Below are positions 44,043 to 56,494 of a DNA stretch of 64,000 nucleotides, piece by piece (within the stretch, counting starts at the first letter, position 1; every line of letters begins with the position of its first letter). This DNA is from Pseudohongiella nitratireducens (GTDB lineage: Bacteria; Pseudomonadota; Gammaproteobacteria; Pseudomonadales; Pseudohongiellaceae). The stretch is taken from positions 1-64,000 of the forward strand of contig NZ_LWHM01000001.1 of the NCBI RefSeq assembly GCF_001642735.1. Direction: 5' to 3'. The translations under genes and the position numbers were made by a program. Below the pieces are notes generated by a model. The model saw nothing but the letters and a program-made list of their open reading frames with translations. It had not been told where the DNA came from and searched no databases.

Positions 44043-44052
44043 TTCTTGCCTC

Positions 44053-47000
44053 CTAGCTTCCACTGCTGAAAACCTGGTTCAACTCAGGCTCCAGACCATC
44101 CCAAGGGCCGTCCAGTTTATAATGCGCACTGGTCAGGTCATCAACCTGATCACCAAATATCTGGTCCACCAGGAAAACACCCACGGCCAATTGCCAGTTA
44201 ATTAAATTGTTAAGCACCGCAAATCCACTTAGCCAGGGGATATTGTCACTGACCGGAAGTGTAATATAGAGATCACCGTCGATGGTCTGATTTGCCAGAT
44301 CTATCTGACCGGCAATCTGAAACAGGCTGGCAGCACCAATAATCTGCAACCTGTCTTCTATCGTAACAATACCCTGACTGAGATTAATACGACCGCTGAT
44401 CTCATCATACGAAAGCCCGGTTCTCACCAGATCATCGCTAAATCGCAAACGCCGCACCAGCGCGTCAAAATTGATAAAACTGATCAGACGCAAGGCACTG
44501 TTGGCCACACCTGCCCGTTGCCGGAAACGACCATCCTGAATATTGATGTCGATATCACCACTCATGGCCAGCGCGGAAAAATAAGCCGGGCTGCCATCCC
44601 AGTGCAGACGCGTATCAAAACGTGCTTCACTGCTTTCAAGGCTGGGGGCATAACCAAAATTGCTGAGTACCGGAGCCAAATCCCCTGCCAGAATAATACC
44701 GTTTAGCGCGCTGCGGTGCGTATTGCCATCATACACCCAGCGAAATTCAGCCGGCTCTTCTTCGCTGCCGATTTGTAAACCCCGCAATTGCATCCGCAGG
44801 TCGCGAAAAAGCGCACCGGAACCGTCAGCAGTGACATTGAAACGCCAGTTGCCGAAATCTGCCCCGGCCACATTCACCTGATCAATTTGCAAATTCATGT
44901 CCGGAATAATGCGCGGGTCAAAACTGGCCAGCGGGTCCTCCGGTGGCAATTCATACTCAACCGTAGGCAACTCATCCAAGGCCAACTGCTGCGCCTGGGA
45001 CTCTGCCGCGGCGGCTTCCAGCCCAGCAGCCAGACCTGGCGGCTCAGCATCGTTCTGCTCTGCCTCATCTGCACGCAGGATCAAATGATCCAGATCCACC
45101 TGCCAGGGTTCACTGCCCGAGGTGGGGATAGCGATATCGCCCTCGATAACCTCGCTGACCATCCCCAGGTTCCAGCGCATAGGCAGTTTTTCCACTGAAA
45201 GGCTGAGATCAGTGATCTCTTCTCCATAGATATCCAGCGTACCGATGGTTAACGCTGCCGAACCAACCAGTGATTCAACACGCGATTGCGCCGAATCAAC
45301 TGAAGCGGAAGCGCCCGGCAAGGACTGAATGGCGTCAGCCCAGGCTTCATACTCCAGATGTTCAACGTGACCGATAACATCAAGACCTGGCTCATCAGGA
45401 TTCAGGCGGCGCACCCGCATATCAGTCGACGGTACCCCCAGATACAGCAGTCCACCATAGGGTGTTTCAGCATCGCTGTCTGTCTCGACAGAAAGGTTCA
45501 ACTGCGCCAGCTCCGCCAGCCTTGCCTGTATTTGAGTCTCTGCACCGTCAAAGGTCATGTTTAACTGCAACGGCCAGCTTTCTTCCCGACGCTTCTGGAA
45601 TGGTGGTGGAAAATCCACTGACAACCCTTGCAATTCTGACGTTATCGCCAACTCCGGTGTACCGCCAAGTGTTAGCGACAATTCATAGGGAAACTCACCT
45701 TCGGCCCGCCCAAGAGCGGTACGCACCACGTCAGGCATTCCGCTCCATTCGCGCAAGGAGGCATCATCCACCATGCCTGTCGCCTCCAGTCGCGTTTGCG
45801 TTGACGGTTGCGATGGCTGGGCTTCTCCCTCGCCCACATTACTGGGCACCGGCAGCACATCCGAGCTGACTGCCAGATCAACCTCTCGGCCCCAGACATT
45901 AGCTGTCAGGTTATTGCTGCTAAGACCCGTTGCTGCGGAGTATCGCATAGTGCCGTTGACGTCAGCCGCCTGCAGATCAAAATCAGGAATATACAGTTGA
46001 TGGTTTTCAAAGTTCATGTCCAGAACGACATCAGGGCTCGCTGAGGCAATGCCCAGTGGTAATGACAGAGACAGTGTAAATTTGGTTTCCCCTTCGGCCT
46101 GCCAATCGTTCAAATATTCTGAAACATCCCGGGTCACTGGTGTTTGCTGCAAATACAACAAACCCTGCGCAGCACTACCCTGCCCCTCACCACTCACTGT
46201 GAGCCATTGTCCTCCGCCCGGGTTTTCGCGAACAGTGGCACGCGCCTGCTCAAAGGCAATATCCAGACTCTCTCCCGCATTGGCAAACACATCGACTTCA
46301 CCATTTCGAATGGTCAGATAACCATCTATGTTCTCCAGCACCGGCCAGGCAGGGTCAAACTCCAGTTGCCCGTCGTTAACATGGAAAAACATCTGCAGAT
46401 TACGATCAGTATGGGAGGAGCCCGACTGCACTTCACCCCGAAAGATAAAGCCGCTATTGGCAATGTTGCCCGATTGAACCGACCTGGCTACCCAGCTTAG
46501 CGCAGCCTGAGCCAATTGTGGTGCTTTGGGGCCAGTGGGCAGATATTGTGATTTATGACTGGCATCGCCGGAAAGTGCTCCGATCATCAGATCAAGCACA
46601 ATTTTACGTTCATCACCATTCTGGATATCGACAGCAAACTGTCCGCGAGCGTTGATCTGATCGGATTCTGCCGATATGACTGAACTGGATAGTCGCACCT
46701 GCAAATCCTGCGAAAAGTCAGCTTTAAACCCGACCCGTCCATTGGCTTTATCATACTCCCAGATATCTTCGAAGAGATCCGGAAACTGAACTGCCAGGGA
46801 CTGGCTGTCCAATTCAAAAAAACCACTAGCCTGCTCTGTCACCATGTCCAGGTCAAACTGCAGGTAGCCATCCAGTCCCCACAGTGAGGGTGCATTTCGA
46901 TGCGCACTCATGGCGCCTTCTTGAACATTGGCTTTCAGGCTGGCAGATTGCAATTCCCGCTCATTCAGAGCGGCATTGAAGACCAGATCCTGATACTGCC

Positions 47001-48174
47001 CCCGAACATTGAAACCATCCACTTCAGCCCGGGCAGCACCACCAGGGAGAAAAGCAGTCAGCAACCGGGTCACCAGTCCCGCATCTATCACATCAACGCG
47101 AGCATCCAACTGTCCCTGGTCACTGTAACGCAGGCTCATCCCACCTTCTGGCCAACTGACTCCGTTGTATTGAAAACCGACTTCTTCAGCGTCCAGCTCC
47201 CAGCCAGACTGAGACTCGTTGCGACTTAACTGCAACCAGCCTATCTGCACCTCATTAAGTTCCACATCGTCATTAGTGCCACTATCGCCATCACTGACCT
47301 GCAGGTCACTGCGCCCCCCGGCGCGTAGCGTCAACTCTTGCAGACTGCCACCCTGTAAGGTTAACCAGAATTCGCCAAAGGCTGATAACGATTGCGTCTG
47401 AACCCGGCCTTCCTGCAACGCTGGTACCAGTGATTGCAGCACGTCGTTATAACTGCCCGGCGGTAAACTTAAATAGGCGTCACCTGCCAGGGTTTCCAGA
47501 GACTGCCCTGCAAGATCTGCTTCCAATATTAACGGCAACTCAACATCATCCTGCTCGCCTCGCAGGCGCAGGGTATAAATATCGTTGTCACTGCGAAAAT
47601 CCAGGGCGACCTGTCGCAAGGTTCGGCTTTCACCCGTTCTGGAGGTAATGTGAACGGTCGCCTCCCGCAAGCTGACATCAGCTACCCCCCGGGCGAGATC
47701 AAAAAGCTCAGCCAGTGTCGGGGGATTATTGCCCGGGGAAAAGCCTGAGAGATGCCAGCGACCATTATCGTGCTGTGACAATTGCAGAGACAGGTCATGA
47801 ATCGTCAGGTTGCGAATGACAGGCTGCTGCTGCCAGAGTGATTGCAGGATATCGGGTTCCAGCGACACGCGTGAAAATGCCAGGGATGTGGTCGTTTCAG
47901 GTCCTTCTGGCGCCCCTGTCTCAGCCTGGGTCTGTACCTGTAGATCCGTGACTTCAAAGCGTGGATGAAACCTGGCCCAGAACCCTTCTATCTCACGGGA
48001 AGTAACAGAGGCATCCAGTTGCTGAGATAACCAGTCGTTGATAGGTTCGCGATATTCACTGACGCGCGGCACTATCTGCCGCCCTACACTGACATAGAGA
48101 GCAGTGACAATCAGCAGCACCAGCAACAGCCAGAATGTGACCTGTAATACTGTGCGCAACAATCTGCGAGCCAT
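44053..48174 (-). CDS. yhdP: YhdP-family AsmA-like membrane protein
   Basis: 1373 residues, typical for YhdP. A single N-terminal membrane helix (residues ~9-28) anchors a very long periplasmic body made of repeated beta-rich segments, ending with an AsmA-like C-terminal part (ITLPVSDNIPWLSGFAVLNN). Such proteins bridge the periplasm as lipid-transport grooves together with TamB and YdbH; this role is established in E. coli. It follows rng by 20 bases. An internal disordered stretch occurs around residue 1040-1080. Confidence 0.92.
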   Translation of the reverse strand: MARRLLRTVLQVTFWLLLVLLIVTALYVSVGRQIVPRVSEYREPINDWLSQQLDASVTSREIEGFWARFHPRFEVTDLQVQTQAETGAPEGPETTTSLAFSRVSLEPDILQSLWQQQPVIRNLTIHDLSLQLSQHDNGRWHLSGFSPGNNPPTLAELFDLARGVADVSLREATVHITSRTGESRTLRQVALDFRSDNDIYTLRLRGEQDDVELPLILEADLAGQSLETLAGDAYLSLPPGSYNDVLQSLVPALQEGRVQTQSLSAFGEFWLTLQGGSLQELTLRAGGRSDLQVSDGDSGTNDDVELNEVQIGWLQLSRNESQSGWELDAEEVGFQYNGVSWPEGGMSLRYSDQGQLDARVDVIDAGLVTRLLTAFLPGGAARAEVDGFNVRGQYQDLVFNAALNERELQSASLKANVQEGAMSAHRNAPSLWGLDGYLQFDLDMVTEQASGFFELDSQSLAVQFPDLFEDIWEYDKANGRVGFKADFSQDLQVRLSSSVISAESDQINARGQFAVDIQNGDERKIVLDLMIGALSGDASHKSQYLPTGPKAPQLAQAALSWVARSVQSGNIANSGFIFRGEVQSGSSHTDRNLQMFFHVNDGQLEFDPAWPVLENIDGYLTIRNGEVDVFANAGESLDIAFEQARATVRENPGGGQWLTVSGEGQGSAAQGLLYLQQTPVTRDVSEYLNDWQAEGETKFTLSLSLPLGIASASPDVVLDMNFENHQLYIPDFDLQAADVNGTMRYSAATGLSSNNLTANVWGREVDLAVSSDVLPVPSNVGEGEAQPSQPSTQTRLEATGMVDDASLREWSGMPDVVRTALGRAEGEFPYELSLTLGGTPELAITSELQGLSVDFPPPFQKRREESWPLQLNMTFDGAETQIQARLAELAQLNLSVETDSDAETPYGGLLYLGVPSTDMRVRRLNPDEPGLDVIGHVEHLEYEAWADAIQSLPGASASVDSAQSRVESLVGSAALTIGTLDIYGEEITDLSLSVEKLPMRWNLGMVSEVIEGDIAIPTSGSEPWQVDLDHLILRADEAEQNDAEPPGLAAGLEAAAAESQAQQLALDELPTVEYELPPEDPLASFDPRIIPDMNLQIDQVNVAGADFGNWRFNVTADGSGALFRDLRMQLRGLQIGSEEEPAEFRWVYDGNTHRSALNGIILAGDLAPVLSNFGYAPSLESSEARFDTRLHWDGSPAYFSALAMSGDIDINIQDGRFRQRAGVANSALRLISFINFDALVRRLRFSDDLVRTGLSYDEISGRINLSQGIVTIEDRLQIIGAASLFQIAGQIDLANQTIDGDLYITLPVSDNIPWLSGFAVLNNLINWQLAVGVFLVDQIFGDQVDDLTSAHYKLDGPWDGLEPELNQVFSSGS

Positions 48175-48194
48175 CAGCAGCCTTTAAATAATAA

Positions 48195-49673
48195 TTAAAA
48201 CAGCACGACATCGTACTGTTCTTGAGTATACATGGGTTCGACCTCAAATCGGATCGTTTTACCTGTCAGCACCTCAAGATCGGCCAGGGTACTGGACTCT
48301 TCGTCCAGCAAACGGTCAACAACGCCTTGCGATGCCATTACCAGCAACTCATCATTCTCGTAGGCCCGGGCGACTCGAACAATCTCGCGGAAGATTTCAT
48401 AGCAGATGGTTTCAGACGTTTTGACACGCCCTCGCCCAGAACAGACCGGACAGGGGCAGCACAGAATTTGCCCCAGGCTCTCGCGGGTCCGTTTGCGGGT
48501 CATTTCTACCAGACCCAGTTCTGAAATTGAGGTTACCATGGTTCGCGCATGGTCTTTTTCCAGCGCTTTATTCAGCGTGCGCAGTACTTGTCGCTGATGC
48601 TCTGGATCTATCATGTCAATGAAGTCCAGAATAATAATACCGCCCAGGTTACGGATACGAAGCTGACGCGCGATAGCCGTTGCCGCCTCAAGGTTGGTTT
48701 TCAGCACCGTTTCAGCGTGATTTTTACTGCCCAGGTAAGCACCGGTATTCACATCAATGGTGGTCATCGCTTCGGTCTGATCGATAATCAGGTCCCCGCC
48801 TGACTTAAGCTTGACCTGACGACCCAGTGCTTTCTCTATTTCGTCATCAATGCCATAGACATCGAATATAGGCCTCTCACCCTGGTAAAGTTCGACACGG
48901 GTCTGGCAATCAGGGATAAAGTCCCGCATGAACAGTTCAACTTCATCAAAAGCCTCCTGGGTATCCAGGCGGATTTTTTCGATCTGAGGGGTAATCAGGT
49001 CACGTACTGCCCGCAAATACAGGGGTAAATCGCGATACAGCACCCTGACTTCTTCACTTTTCTCGATACGGCGCTCTACCGCAGCCCACAGCTTGTGCAG
49101 GAAGCGAACATCCTCCTTCAGTTCATCCGAAGATGCACCTTCTGCCGCTGTGCGGATAATAAAACCGCCCTGATCCTGGCGAGCATCCTCCTCCAGGCAT
49201 TTGTGTAACAATTGCTCCAGCCGCGCTCTCTCTGCTTCATCTTCCAGTCGCTGCGATATACCGATATGGCTGTTTCTGGGCAAATACACCAGGTGCCGGG
49301 AAGGCAGTGTCAGATGTGTCGTCAGCCTCGCCCCCTTGGTGCCGATCGGGTCTTTGGCGACCTGTACAACGATAAACTGGCCTTCACGCAGTTGACGCTG
49401 AATATCAACCGGTGTTTCTGAACGCACCTCCATTCCATCGGCATCAATCGGCAAAATGTCAGTGTTGTGCAAGAACGCTGCACGCTCCAGGCCAATATCG
49501 ACAAACGCCGCTTCCATGCCCGGCATGACCCGGACAACTTTGCCAAGATAGATGTCACCAACATGGCCGCTACGGCTCCGGCGCTCCAGAAATATCTCCT
49601 GCAGCAAACCGTTTTCAATCAACGCCAACCGGGTTTCCCGGGGCGTGACATTAATCAGTATTTCTTCACTCAT
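48195..49673 (-). CDS. rng: Ribonuclease G
   Basis: About 492 residues. It has an N-terminal S1 domain (HVGDIYLGKVVRVMPGMEAAFVDIG), a first-domain RNase H-like fold, the DNase I-like catalytic region with Mg ligands in TIDVNTGAYLG and ILDFIDMIDPEHQ, and the zinc-link CPCPVCSGRG. It lacks the long C-terminal tail of RNase E. It matures 16S rRNA 5' ends. The ATG at 49673 (MSEEILINVTP) is preferred to the GTG at 49694 because homologues start there. Confidence 0.93.
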   Translation of the reverse strand: MSEEILINVTPRETRLALIENGLLQEIFLERRSRSGHVGDIYLGKVVRVMPGMEAAFVDIGLERAAFLHNTDILPIDADGMEVRSETPVDIQRQLREGQFIVVQVAKDPIGTKGARLTTHLTLPSRHLVYLPRNSHIGISQRLEDEAERARLEQLLHKCLEEDARQDQGGFIIRTAAEGASSDELKEDVRFLHKLWAAVERRIEKSEEVRVLYRDLPLYLRAVRDLITPQIEKIRLDTQEAFDEVELFMRDFIPDCQTRVELYQGERPIFDVYGIDDEIEKALGRQVKLKSGGDLIIDQTEAMTTIDVNTGAYLGSKNHAETVLKTNLEAATAIARQLRIRNLGGIIILDFIDMIDPEHQRQVLRTLNKALEKDHARTMVTSISELGLVEMTRKRTRESLGQILCCPCPVCSGRGRVKTSETICYEIFREIVRVARAYENDELLVMASQGVVDRLLDEESSTLADLEVLTGKTIRFEVEPMYTQEQYDVVLF

Positions 49674-49694
49674 CTTCGGTTCCGTTGAGTTCAC

Positions 49695-50306
49695 CTAGCG
49701 CGGACGCAGGCGAGTGGGCACAGCAAAGGACTTAAGCAATTGATCCGTTTGATACAGCGGCAGGCCGACTATGCCGCTGTAACTCCCTTTCATGGCGCTG
49801 ACAAATGTCGCTCCGAGACCCTGTATCGCGTAAGCACCTGCTTTCCCCTCAGGCTCTCCGCTTTGCCAGTAGGCTGAGATCTCAGCCTCAGTCAGCTCAC
49901 GAAATGTTACATCACTCACCACGACAACCACTTCATGACGTTCTCTGTTTCTTACGCAAACAGCAGTCATGACCTGATGCTCTCTGCCAGACAGCGCGGT
50001 CAGCATACGCGTGGCATCAGCCTCATCAACAGGTTTCCCAAGCAACTCACTCTGACTGACGACGATGGTGTCGGACCCCAGAACCGGAATATCACCACCG
50101 ACCTCAGCCATCACAGCTGATGATTTAGCCTCTGCCAGGCGAGCGACATAAGCCGCTGGGGATTCTTGCTGAAAGGGCGTTTCATCAATGTCACTGGCGT
50201 GCACATGGAAATTAACACCCAGTTGTGCCAGCAGTTCCTGCCGACGGGGAGAAGCGGAGCCCAGAATCAGGTCGTGATCTGATTGTGTTGTTGTCGCTTG
50301 TTTCAT
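49695..50306 (-). CDS. maf: Maf-family nucleotide pyrophosphatase (YhdE type)
   Basis: About 203 residues. The nucleotide-binding LGSASPRRQELL, catalytic Asp in LGSDTIVV and KPVDEADATRML are all present. YhdE-type Maf proteins hydrolyse dTTP and UTP; separation from the YceF type rests on gene context (between mreD and rng). It is adjacent to mreD on one side and rng on the other. Confidence 0.93.
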   Translation of the reverse strand: MKQATTTQSDHDLILGSASPRRQELLAQLGVNFHVHASDIDETPFQQESPAAYVARLAEAKSSAVMAEVGGDIPVLGSDTIVVSQSELLGKPVDEADATRMLTALSGREHQVMTAVCVRNRERHEVVVVVSDVTFRELTEAEISAYWQSGEPEGKAGAYAIQGLGATFVSAMKGSYSGIVGLPLYQTDQLLKSFAVPTRLRPR

Positions 50307-50312
50307 TCGCGG

Positions 50313-50801
50313 CTACTGCACGTCAAAGCCACGTCGCAACTGACGGAGCACTACAAACAACCATGGCCAGATGAAGGCACTGGACACGGCACTGAGCAGG
50401 TAAAGCATGCCGACCGGGTCCGACTGTTCAGTACCCACTTTAATCCAGTGCACCAGAATCAGACTCAGACCAACCATGACAAGAACAAGGGCACTTTGCT
50501 GCAAATACGAGAACATTCGCAACCGATGATGGATATTTAACGTCAGATATGCGATCAACGTATAGGCCAGAGCATTCAGTCCGAGCATTGAGCCTTCCAG
50601 AATATCGACGAATGCTCCAACCACCCAGGCTGTGCCCATGCCAACGCGGTAAGGCAGTGCAATCATCCAGTAGATCAGCACCAATGCAACCCATTGTGGC
50701 CGGTAGTGCATGGCCCAGTCAGGAAACGGTACGATTGCCAGCAGGAATGCCAGCAAAAAGCTAAGCACAATGACCCAGATACCATTAGCTTTCGGTGTCA
50801 T
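50313..50801 (-). CDS. mreD: Rod shape-determining protein MreD
   Basis: About 162 residues with five to six membrane helices, e.g. VIVLSFLLAFLLAIVPF and LVLIYWMIALPYRVG. It is part of the elongasome with MreC, MreB, RodA and PBP2. Its ribosome site GGAG is inside the end of mreC, and the ATG is 3 bases from the mreC stop. Cotranscribed with mreC. Confidence 0.93.
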   Translation of the reverse strand: MTPKANGIWVIVLSFLLAFLLAIVPFPDWAMHYRPQWVALVLIYWMIALPYRVGMGTAWVVGAFVDILEGSMLGLNALAYTLIAYLTLNIHHRLRMFSYLQQSALVLVMVGLSLILVHWIKVGTEQSDPVGMLYLLSAVSSAFIWPWLFVVLRQLRRGFDVQ

Positions 50802-50803
50802 GG

Positions 50804-51826
50804 TTATTGTTCTCCTGCTGCATCATTCACAGTCTCGACTGCAGTATCACTCGCTTCGCCAGCTGTCGCTTCCACAACGTCCGGCGATGCCTCATTGTCA
50901 GAAACAGCGGGATTTTCTTCGCTGCCAATACCTGCTGACACTTCTTCAACTGGCTGCGGCTCACCATCGCTTTGCGTATCAGGCAATCGTTCAGGTGTTT
51001 CAGGCAATTCCGGCTCCACCAGCATCACCAGTCGTGTTCTATCCAGTTGCGCCATAGGTCGTGCAGAAATGATAGCAAATGCCTGTCCCGGGTCATGAAC
51101 AACATCAGTCACTTCAGCCACCGGGTAGTCTTTAGGGAAACGTTGCCCCAGGCCAGAACTGACCAACAGGTCACCGATCTGGATATCAGCCGTATCAGGC
51201 ACGAACTCAAGCACCAAACCCGGTACCTGGCCGCGCTGACCTCGTGCAATTGCCCGCTCACCATTGCGATTGACCTGCACTGGCGTGCCATGACGCGAAT
51301 CAGTAATCAGCATCACCCAACTGGTAAACGGGAGCGCCTCGACAACCTGCCCCATTAAGCCGTGTGCATCCAGGACAGCATAGCCTTCACGCACACCGTC
51401 GTGCACCCCCTTATTAATGAGGACACGGCGCGACCCGGGGTCATTGGATACATTGATGATTTCAGCCGTTTCGACTTCGCCCTGAATACCTTGCGCCGCA
51501 GCCTGAAGCTCTCGCAAGCGATTGTTTTCACTGGCAAGACCAGCCAGCAATTGCAATTCACGCTGAGCAAACAGGAGCTGCTGACGCAGCTCTGCATTTT
51601 CTTCAATCAGGTCACGATGAGAGACGAAGACATCATCCATCCAGGAAGATGTACGCGCAGGAATATCCGCCACCCAATAAACAGGCGTCGTCAGGTAAGC
51701 GACTGTAAAGCGCACCCGATCCATGTAATCGAACTGGCGATCGGCAAACATCAACAGAATTGACAGAACTACGTAGCCAATCAGACGATACTCGAGTGAT
51801 GCACCTTTAATAAATAAGGTTTTAAT
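50804..51826 (-). CDS. mreC: Rod shape-determining protein MreC, apparent AUU start
   Basis: About 340 residues if it starts at the ATT at 51826. A membrane anchor (RLIGYVVLSILLMFAD), a coiled coil (residues ~65-110) and beta-barrel domains follow, plus an acidic tail rich in Glu and Ala. No ATG, GTG or TTG in this frame precedes the anchor: the first standard starts (TTG 51754, ATG 51751) fall in the middle of the anchor and would destroy it. The ATT has GAGG 7 bases upstream and begins the family-like IKTLFIKGASLEYRL. Then the gap to mreB is 24 bases. Confidence 0.85.
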   Translation of the reverse strand: MKTLFIKGASLEYRLIGYVVLSILLMFADRQFDYMDRVRFTVAYLTTPVYWVADIPARTSSWMDDVFVSHRDLIEENAELRQQLLFAQRELQLLAGLASENNRLRELQAAAQGIQGEVETAEIINVSNDPGSRRVLINKGVHDGVREGYAVLDAHGLMGQVVEALPFTSWVMLITDSRHGTPVQVNRNGERAIARGQRGQVPGLVLEFVPDTADIQIGDLLVSSGLGQRFPKDYPVAEVTDVVHDPGQAFAIISARPMAQLDRTRLVMLVEPELPETPERLPDTQSDGEPQPVEEVSAGIGSEENPAVSDNEASPDVVEATAGEASDTAVETVNDAAGEQ

Positions 51827-51850
51827 ACCGGCACCTCTGTCTGTTCAGCG

Positions 51851-53233
<1,383 letters not shown>

Positions 53234-53521
53234 ATGGCTTTGGACAAATCAGATGTCGAAAAAATTGCCCATCTGGCCAGACTCGAGATAAACCAGGCTG
53301 ACACACAAGAAGTCACTCAGCGTATTTCCAATATTCTGGCCATGATCGACCAGATGCAGTCTATTGATACGGACTCGGTCGACCCGATGGCACACCCTTT
53401 TGATGCGACACAACGACTGCGCGAAGATGAGGTAACCGAGACCAATCAACGCGAGCGACTGCAGCGCATCTCACCAGCGACCGAACAAGGTCTGTTCCTG
53501 GTCCCCAAAGTAATAGAGTAA
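53234..53521 (+). CDS. gatC: Asp-tRNA(Asn)/Glu-tRNA(Gln) amidotransferase subunit C
   Basis: 95 residues, a short linker subunit wrapping GatA and GatB. It begins [18 protein letters not shown] and contains the region [19 protein letters not shown], typical of GatC. AGAGG precedes the ATG. It is the first gene of gatC-gatA-gatB, with 11 bases to gatA. Confidence 0.95.
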   Translation: MALDKSDVEKIAHLARLEINQADTQEVTQRISNILAMIDQMQSIDTDSVDPMAHPFDATQRLREDEVTETNQRERLQRISPATEQGLFLVPKVIE

Positions 53522-53532
53522 GGATCCACTCC

Positions 53533-54981
53533 ATGTTAAGCAAAACCGTGACCGAGCTGGCCAGCGCGCTGGACCGCAAGGAAACTTCTGCCGTTGAACT
53601 GACACAGGCCTTTCTCGACCGCATCCAACAGCTCAACCCATCGATCAACGCGTATATCACTGTGACCGCCGAGCAGGCCCTGGCGCAGGCGGCCAAAGCC
53701 GATGCGATCCGTGCTGACGGAAATGCCGGCCCTCTGACCGGCATACCAATCGCTCACAAAGACATTTTTTGTACCACTGATGTATTAACTACCTGTGGCT
53801 CCAAAATGCTGCACAATTTCATATCGCCCTACTCGGCTACTGTGGTTGAGCGACTGGAAGCGGCTGGCGCGGTCATGCTGGGTAAAACCAACATGGATGA
53901 ATTCGCCATGGGCTCCTCCAATGAAACCAGTCATTACGGCGCAGTCCGTAACCCCTGGGATCAGGAACGCGTTCCGGGCGGCTCTTCCGGCGGCTCGGCT
54001 GCAGCGGTAGCTGCCGACCTGTGCGCCATGGCCACTGGCACCGATACTGGCGGTTCGATTCGCCAGCCAGCCTCTTTTTGCGGCATCACTGGACTGAAAC
54101 CGACTTACGGGCGCGTTTCTCGTTTTGGCATGATCGCCTTTGCCTCCAGTCTGGACCAGGCTGGGCCGCTCACCAAGAGCGCCGAAGACGCCGCCTTGAT
54201 GATGAATGCCATAGCTGGCACTGACCAGCGTGACTCAACCAGCCTTGACCTTCCGGCCGAAGACTTCACAGCGATGCTTGGTGACAGCCTGCAGGGCCTG
54301 AAAGTGGGCTTGCCAAAGCAGCATTTCAGCAAGGACCTCAACCCGGCAGTCAGTGATTTACTCCAGGGTGCCATCAAGGTGCTGGAAAGTCTGGGCGCAA
54401 CGGTTAAAGAAGTCGATCTGCCAAACAACCATTTGTCAGTCCCGTCTTATTACGTTATCGCACCAGCAGAAGCCTCAGCCAACCTGTCTCGCTATGACGG
54501 CGTGCGTTACGGATACCGTTGCGAAGACCCGGTCAACCTGGAAGATCTCTACAAACGCAGTCGCAGCGAAGGTTTTGGCGACGAAGTGAAGCGACGCATT
54601 CTGGTTGGCACCTACGCACTTTCTGCTGGCTACTATGACGCCTATTACAAGAAGGCACAAAAAATTCGCCGCCTGATCAAACAGGATTTTGATGCTGCAT
54701 TTGAAGATGTTGACGTCATTCTTGGCCCAACATCACCGCACACTGCTTTCAAACTGGGCGAGAAAAACAGCGACCCGGTGACCATGTATCTGGAAGACAT
54801 TTACACCATTGCGGTTAACCTAGCCGGCCTGCCTGGCATGTCTCTGCCAATCGGACAGATCAATAACCTGCCAATTGGCATGCAGTTGATCGGCCCTTCA
54901 TTTGGTGAAGCCCGATTGCTCAATGTTGCCCACCAGTACCAGTTGAACACTGACTGGCACCAACAGCGACCGGAGGTATAA
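53533..54981 (+). CDS. gatA: Asp-tRNA(Asn)/Glu-tRNA(Gln) amidotransferase subunit A
   Basis: 482 residues, amidase-signature enzyme releasing ammonia from glutamine. The Ser-cisSer-Lys triad is visible: Lys in IAHKDIF, cis-Ser and nucleophile in [15 protein letters not shown] and [15 protein letters not shown]. The C-terminal [10 protein letters not shown] is intact. gatB follows 4 bases later. Confidence 0.97.
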   Translation: MLSKTVTELASALDRKETSAVELTQAFLDRIQQLNPSINAYITVTAEQALAQAAKADAIRADGNAGPLTGIPIAHKDIFCTTDVLTTCGSKMLHNFISPYSATVVERLEAAGAVMLGKTNMDEFAMGSSNETSHYGAVRNPWDQERVPGGSSGGSAAAVAADLCAMATGTDTGGSIRQPASFCGITGLKPTYGRVSRFGMIAFASSLDQAGPLTKSAEDAALMMNAIAGTDQRDSTSLDLPAEDFTAMLGDSLQGLKVGLPKQHFSKDLNPAVSDLLQGAIKVLESLGATVKEVDLPNNHLSVPSYYVIAPAEASANLSRYDGVRYGYRCEDPVNLEDLYKRSRSEGFGDEVKRRILVGTYALSAGYYDAYYKKAQKIRRLIKQDFDAAFEDVDVILGPTSPHTAFKLGEKNSDPVTMYLEDIYTIAVNLAGLPGMSLPIGQINNLPIGMQLIGPSFGEARLLNVAHQYQLNTDWHQQRPEV

Positions 54982-54985
54982 CGAC

Positions 54986-56422
54986 ATGACATGGGAAACT
55001 GTTATCGGGCTGGAAGTTCACGTACAGCTGGCCACTCAAAGCAAACTGTTTTCAGGCAGCCCCACTAAATTCGGGGCAGAGCCAAACACCCAGGCCAACA
55101 TATATGACCTGGCGCTTCCTGGAACTTTGCCAGTCATGAACAAGGAAGTGCTGCGCATGGCTGTCTCATTCGGCCTGGCCATTGATGCCGAAATCGGCAA
55201 GCGCTCCGTGTTTGACCGGAAAAACTATTTTTACCCTGACCTTCCCAAAGGGTACCAGGTCAGTCAGTTGGACTTTCCGACCGTGGGCAAGGGGTCACTG
55301 ACCATCGAAATGGAAGACGGCACGGAGAAAGTCATTGGCGTGACTCGTGCTCACATCGAAGAAGATGCAGGCAAGTCATTGCACGAAGACTTTCAGGGCA
55401 TGACAGGCATCGATCTGAACCGTGCCGGCACACCTTTGCTGGAGATTGTCTCCGAGCCGGACCTGCGCAGTGCCAAGGAAGCCGTTGCCTACCTGAAAAA
55501 ACTGCATTCGATCATACTCTACCTGGGCATTTCTGATGGCAATATGGCACAGGGTTCGATGCGCTGTGACGCCAACGTCTCGGTTCGCAAAAAAGGCGAA
55601 ACAGAATTTGGCACTCGCGCTGAAATCAAGAACATCAACTCTTTCCGCTTCGTGGAAAAGGCCATCAATCATGAAGTGGAAAGACAGATAGACTTGATTG
55701 AAGACGGTGGCAGGGTTGTTCAGGAAACCCGCCTCTACGATTCCGAGCTCAATGAAACCCGCTCCATGCGCAGCAAGGAAGTCGCCAATGACTACCGCTA
55801 CTTCCCTGAGCCTGACCTGTTGCCTGTTGTCATCGACGATGACTATATTGCGGCTGTCCAGGCAACCATGCCGGAACTACCCAATGCAAAACGGGCCCGT
55901 TTTGTCAGCGAACACGGACTCAGCGATTATGATGCCGGCGTACTGACAGCAGACAGAGCCATGGCGGAATATTTTGAAACTGTCGTAACCACATGCGGCG
56001 ATGCCAAACTGGCCGCCAACTGGGTCAGTGTGGATCTGCTTGGCCTGCTCAACAAGGCTGACAAGGGCATTGCTGAGTCTCCTGTTTCGCCTGAGCAACT
56101 GGGCACGCTGATTGCCCGCATCAAGGACAACACCATATCCGGCAAGATTGCCAAAACTGTGTTTGAAGCCATGGCAGAGGGCGAAGGTGATGTTGACCAG
56201 ATCATTGAGAACAAAGGTCTGAAACAGGTCACCGACACTGGCGCTCTGGAATCCCTGGTTGATGAAGTAATTACCTCTAATCCGGACCAGGTCGAACAGT
56301 TCCGCAGCGGCAAAGAGCAGGTATTTGGTTATCTGGTTGGACAGGCGATGAAACTATCTAAAGGTAAAGCCAACCCCGGCCAGGTCAATAAACTATTACG
56401 CGAGAAGCTGAACAACGGCTAA
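54986..56422 (+). CDS. gatB: Asp-tRNA(Asn)/Glu-tRNA(Gln) amidotransferase subunit B
   Basis: 478 residues. Binds tRNA and activates the misacylated residue for amidation. N-terminal [26 protein letters not shown] and [10 protein letters not shown] are family hallmarks, and a YqeY-like helical C-terminal domain ends the protein. Presence of GatCAB means Gln-tRNA(Gln) or Asn-tRNA(Asn) can be made by the indirect route. Confidence 0.97.
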   Translation: MTWETVIGLEVHVQLATQSKLFSGSPTKFGAEPNTQANIYDLALPGTLPVMNKEVLRMAVSFGLAIDAEIGKRSVFDRKNYFYPDLPKGYQVSQLDFPTVGKGSLTIEMEDGTEKVIGVTRAHIEEDAGKSLHEDFQGMTGIDLNRAGTPLLEIVSEPDLRSAKEAVAYLKKLHSIILYLGISDGNMAQGSMRCDANVSVRKKGETEFGTRAEIKNINSFRFVEKAINHEVERQIDLIEDGGRVVQETRLYDSELNETRSMRSKEVANDYRYFPEPDLLPVVIDDDYIAAVQATMPELPNAKRARFVSEHGLSDYDAGVLTADRAMAEYFETVVTTCGDAKLAANWVSVDLLGLLNKADKGIAESPVSPEQLGTLIARIKDNTISGKIAKTVFEAMAEGEGDVDQIIENKGLKQVTDTGALESLVDEVITSNPDQVEQFRSGKEQVFGYLVGQAMKLSKGKANPGQVNKLLREKLNNG

Positions 56423-56494
56423 CACTGCCTGTCACTCTCGTCACGCCTGACCAGCAGCATTTGCTGGTCAGGACTACATAATGGAAGAGATACT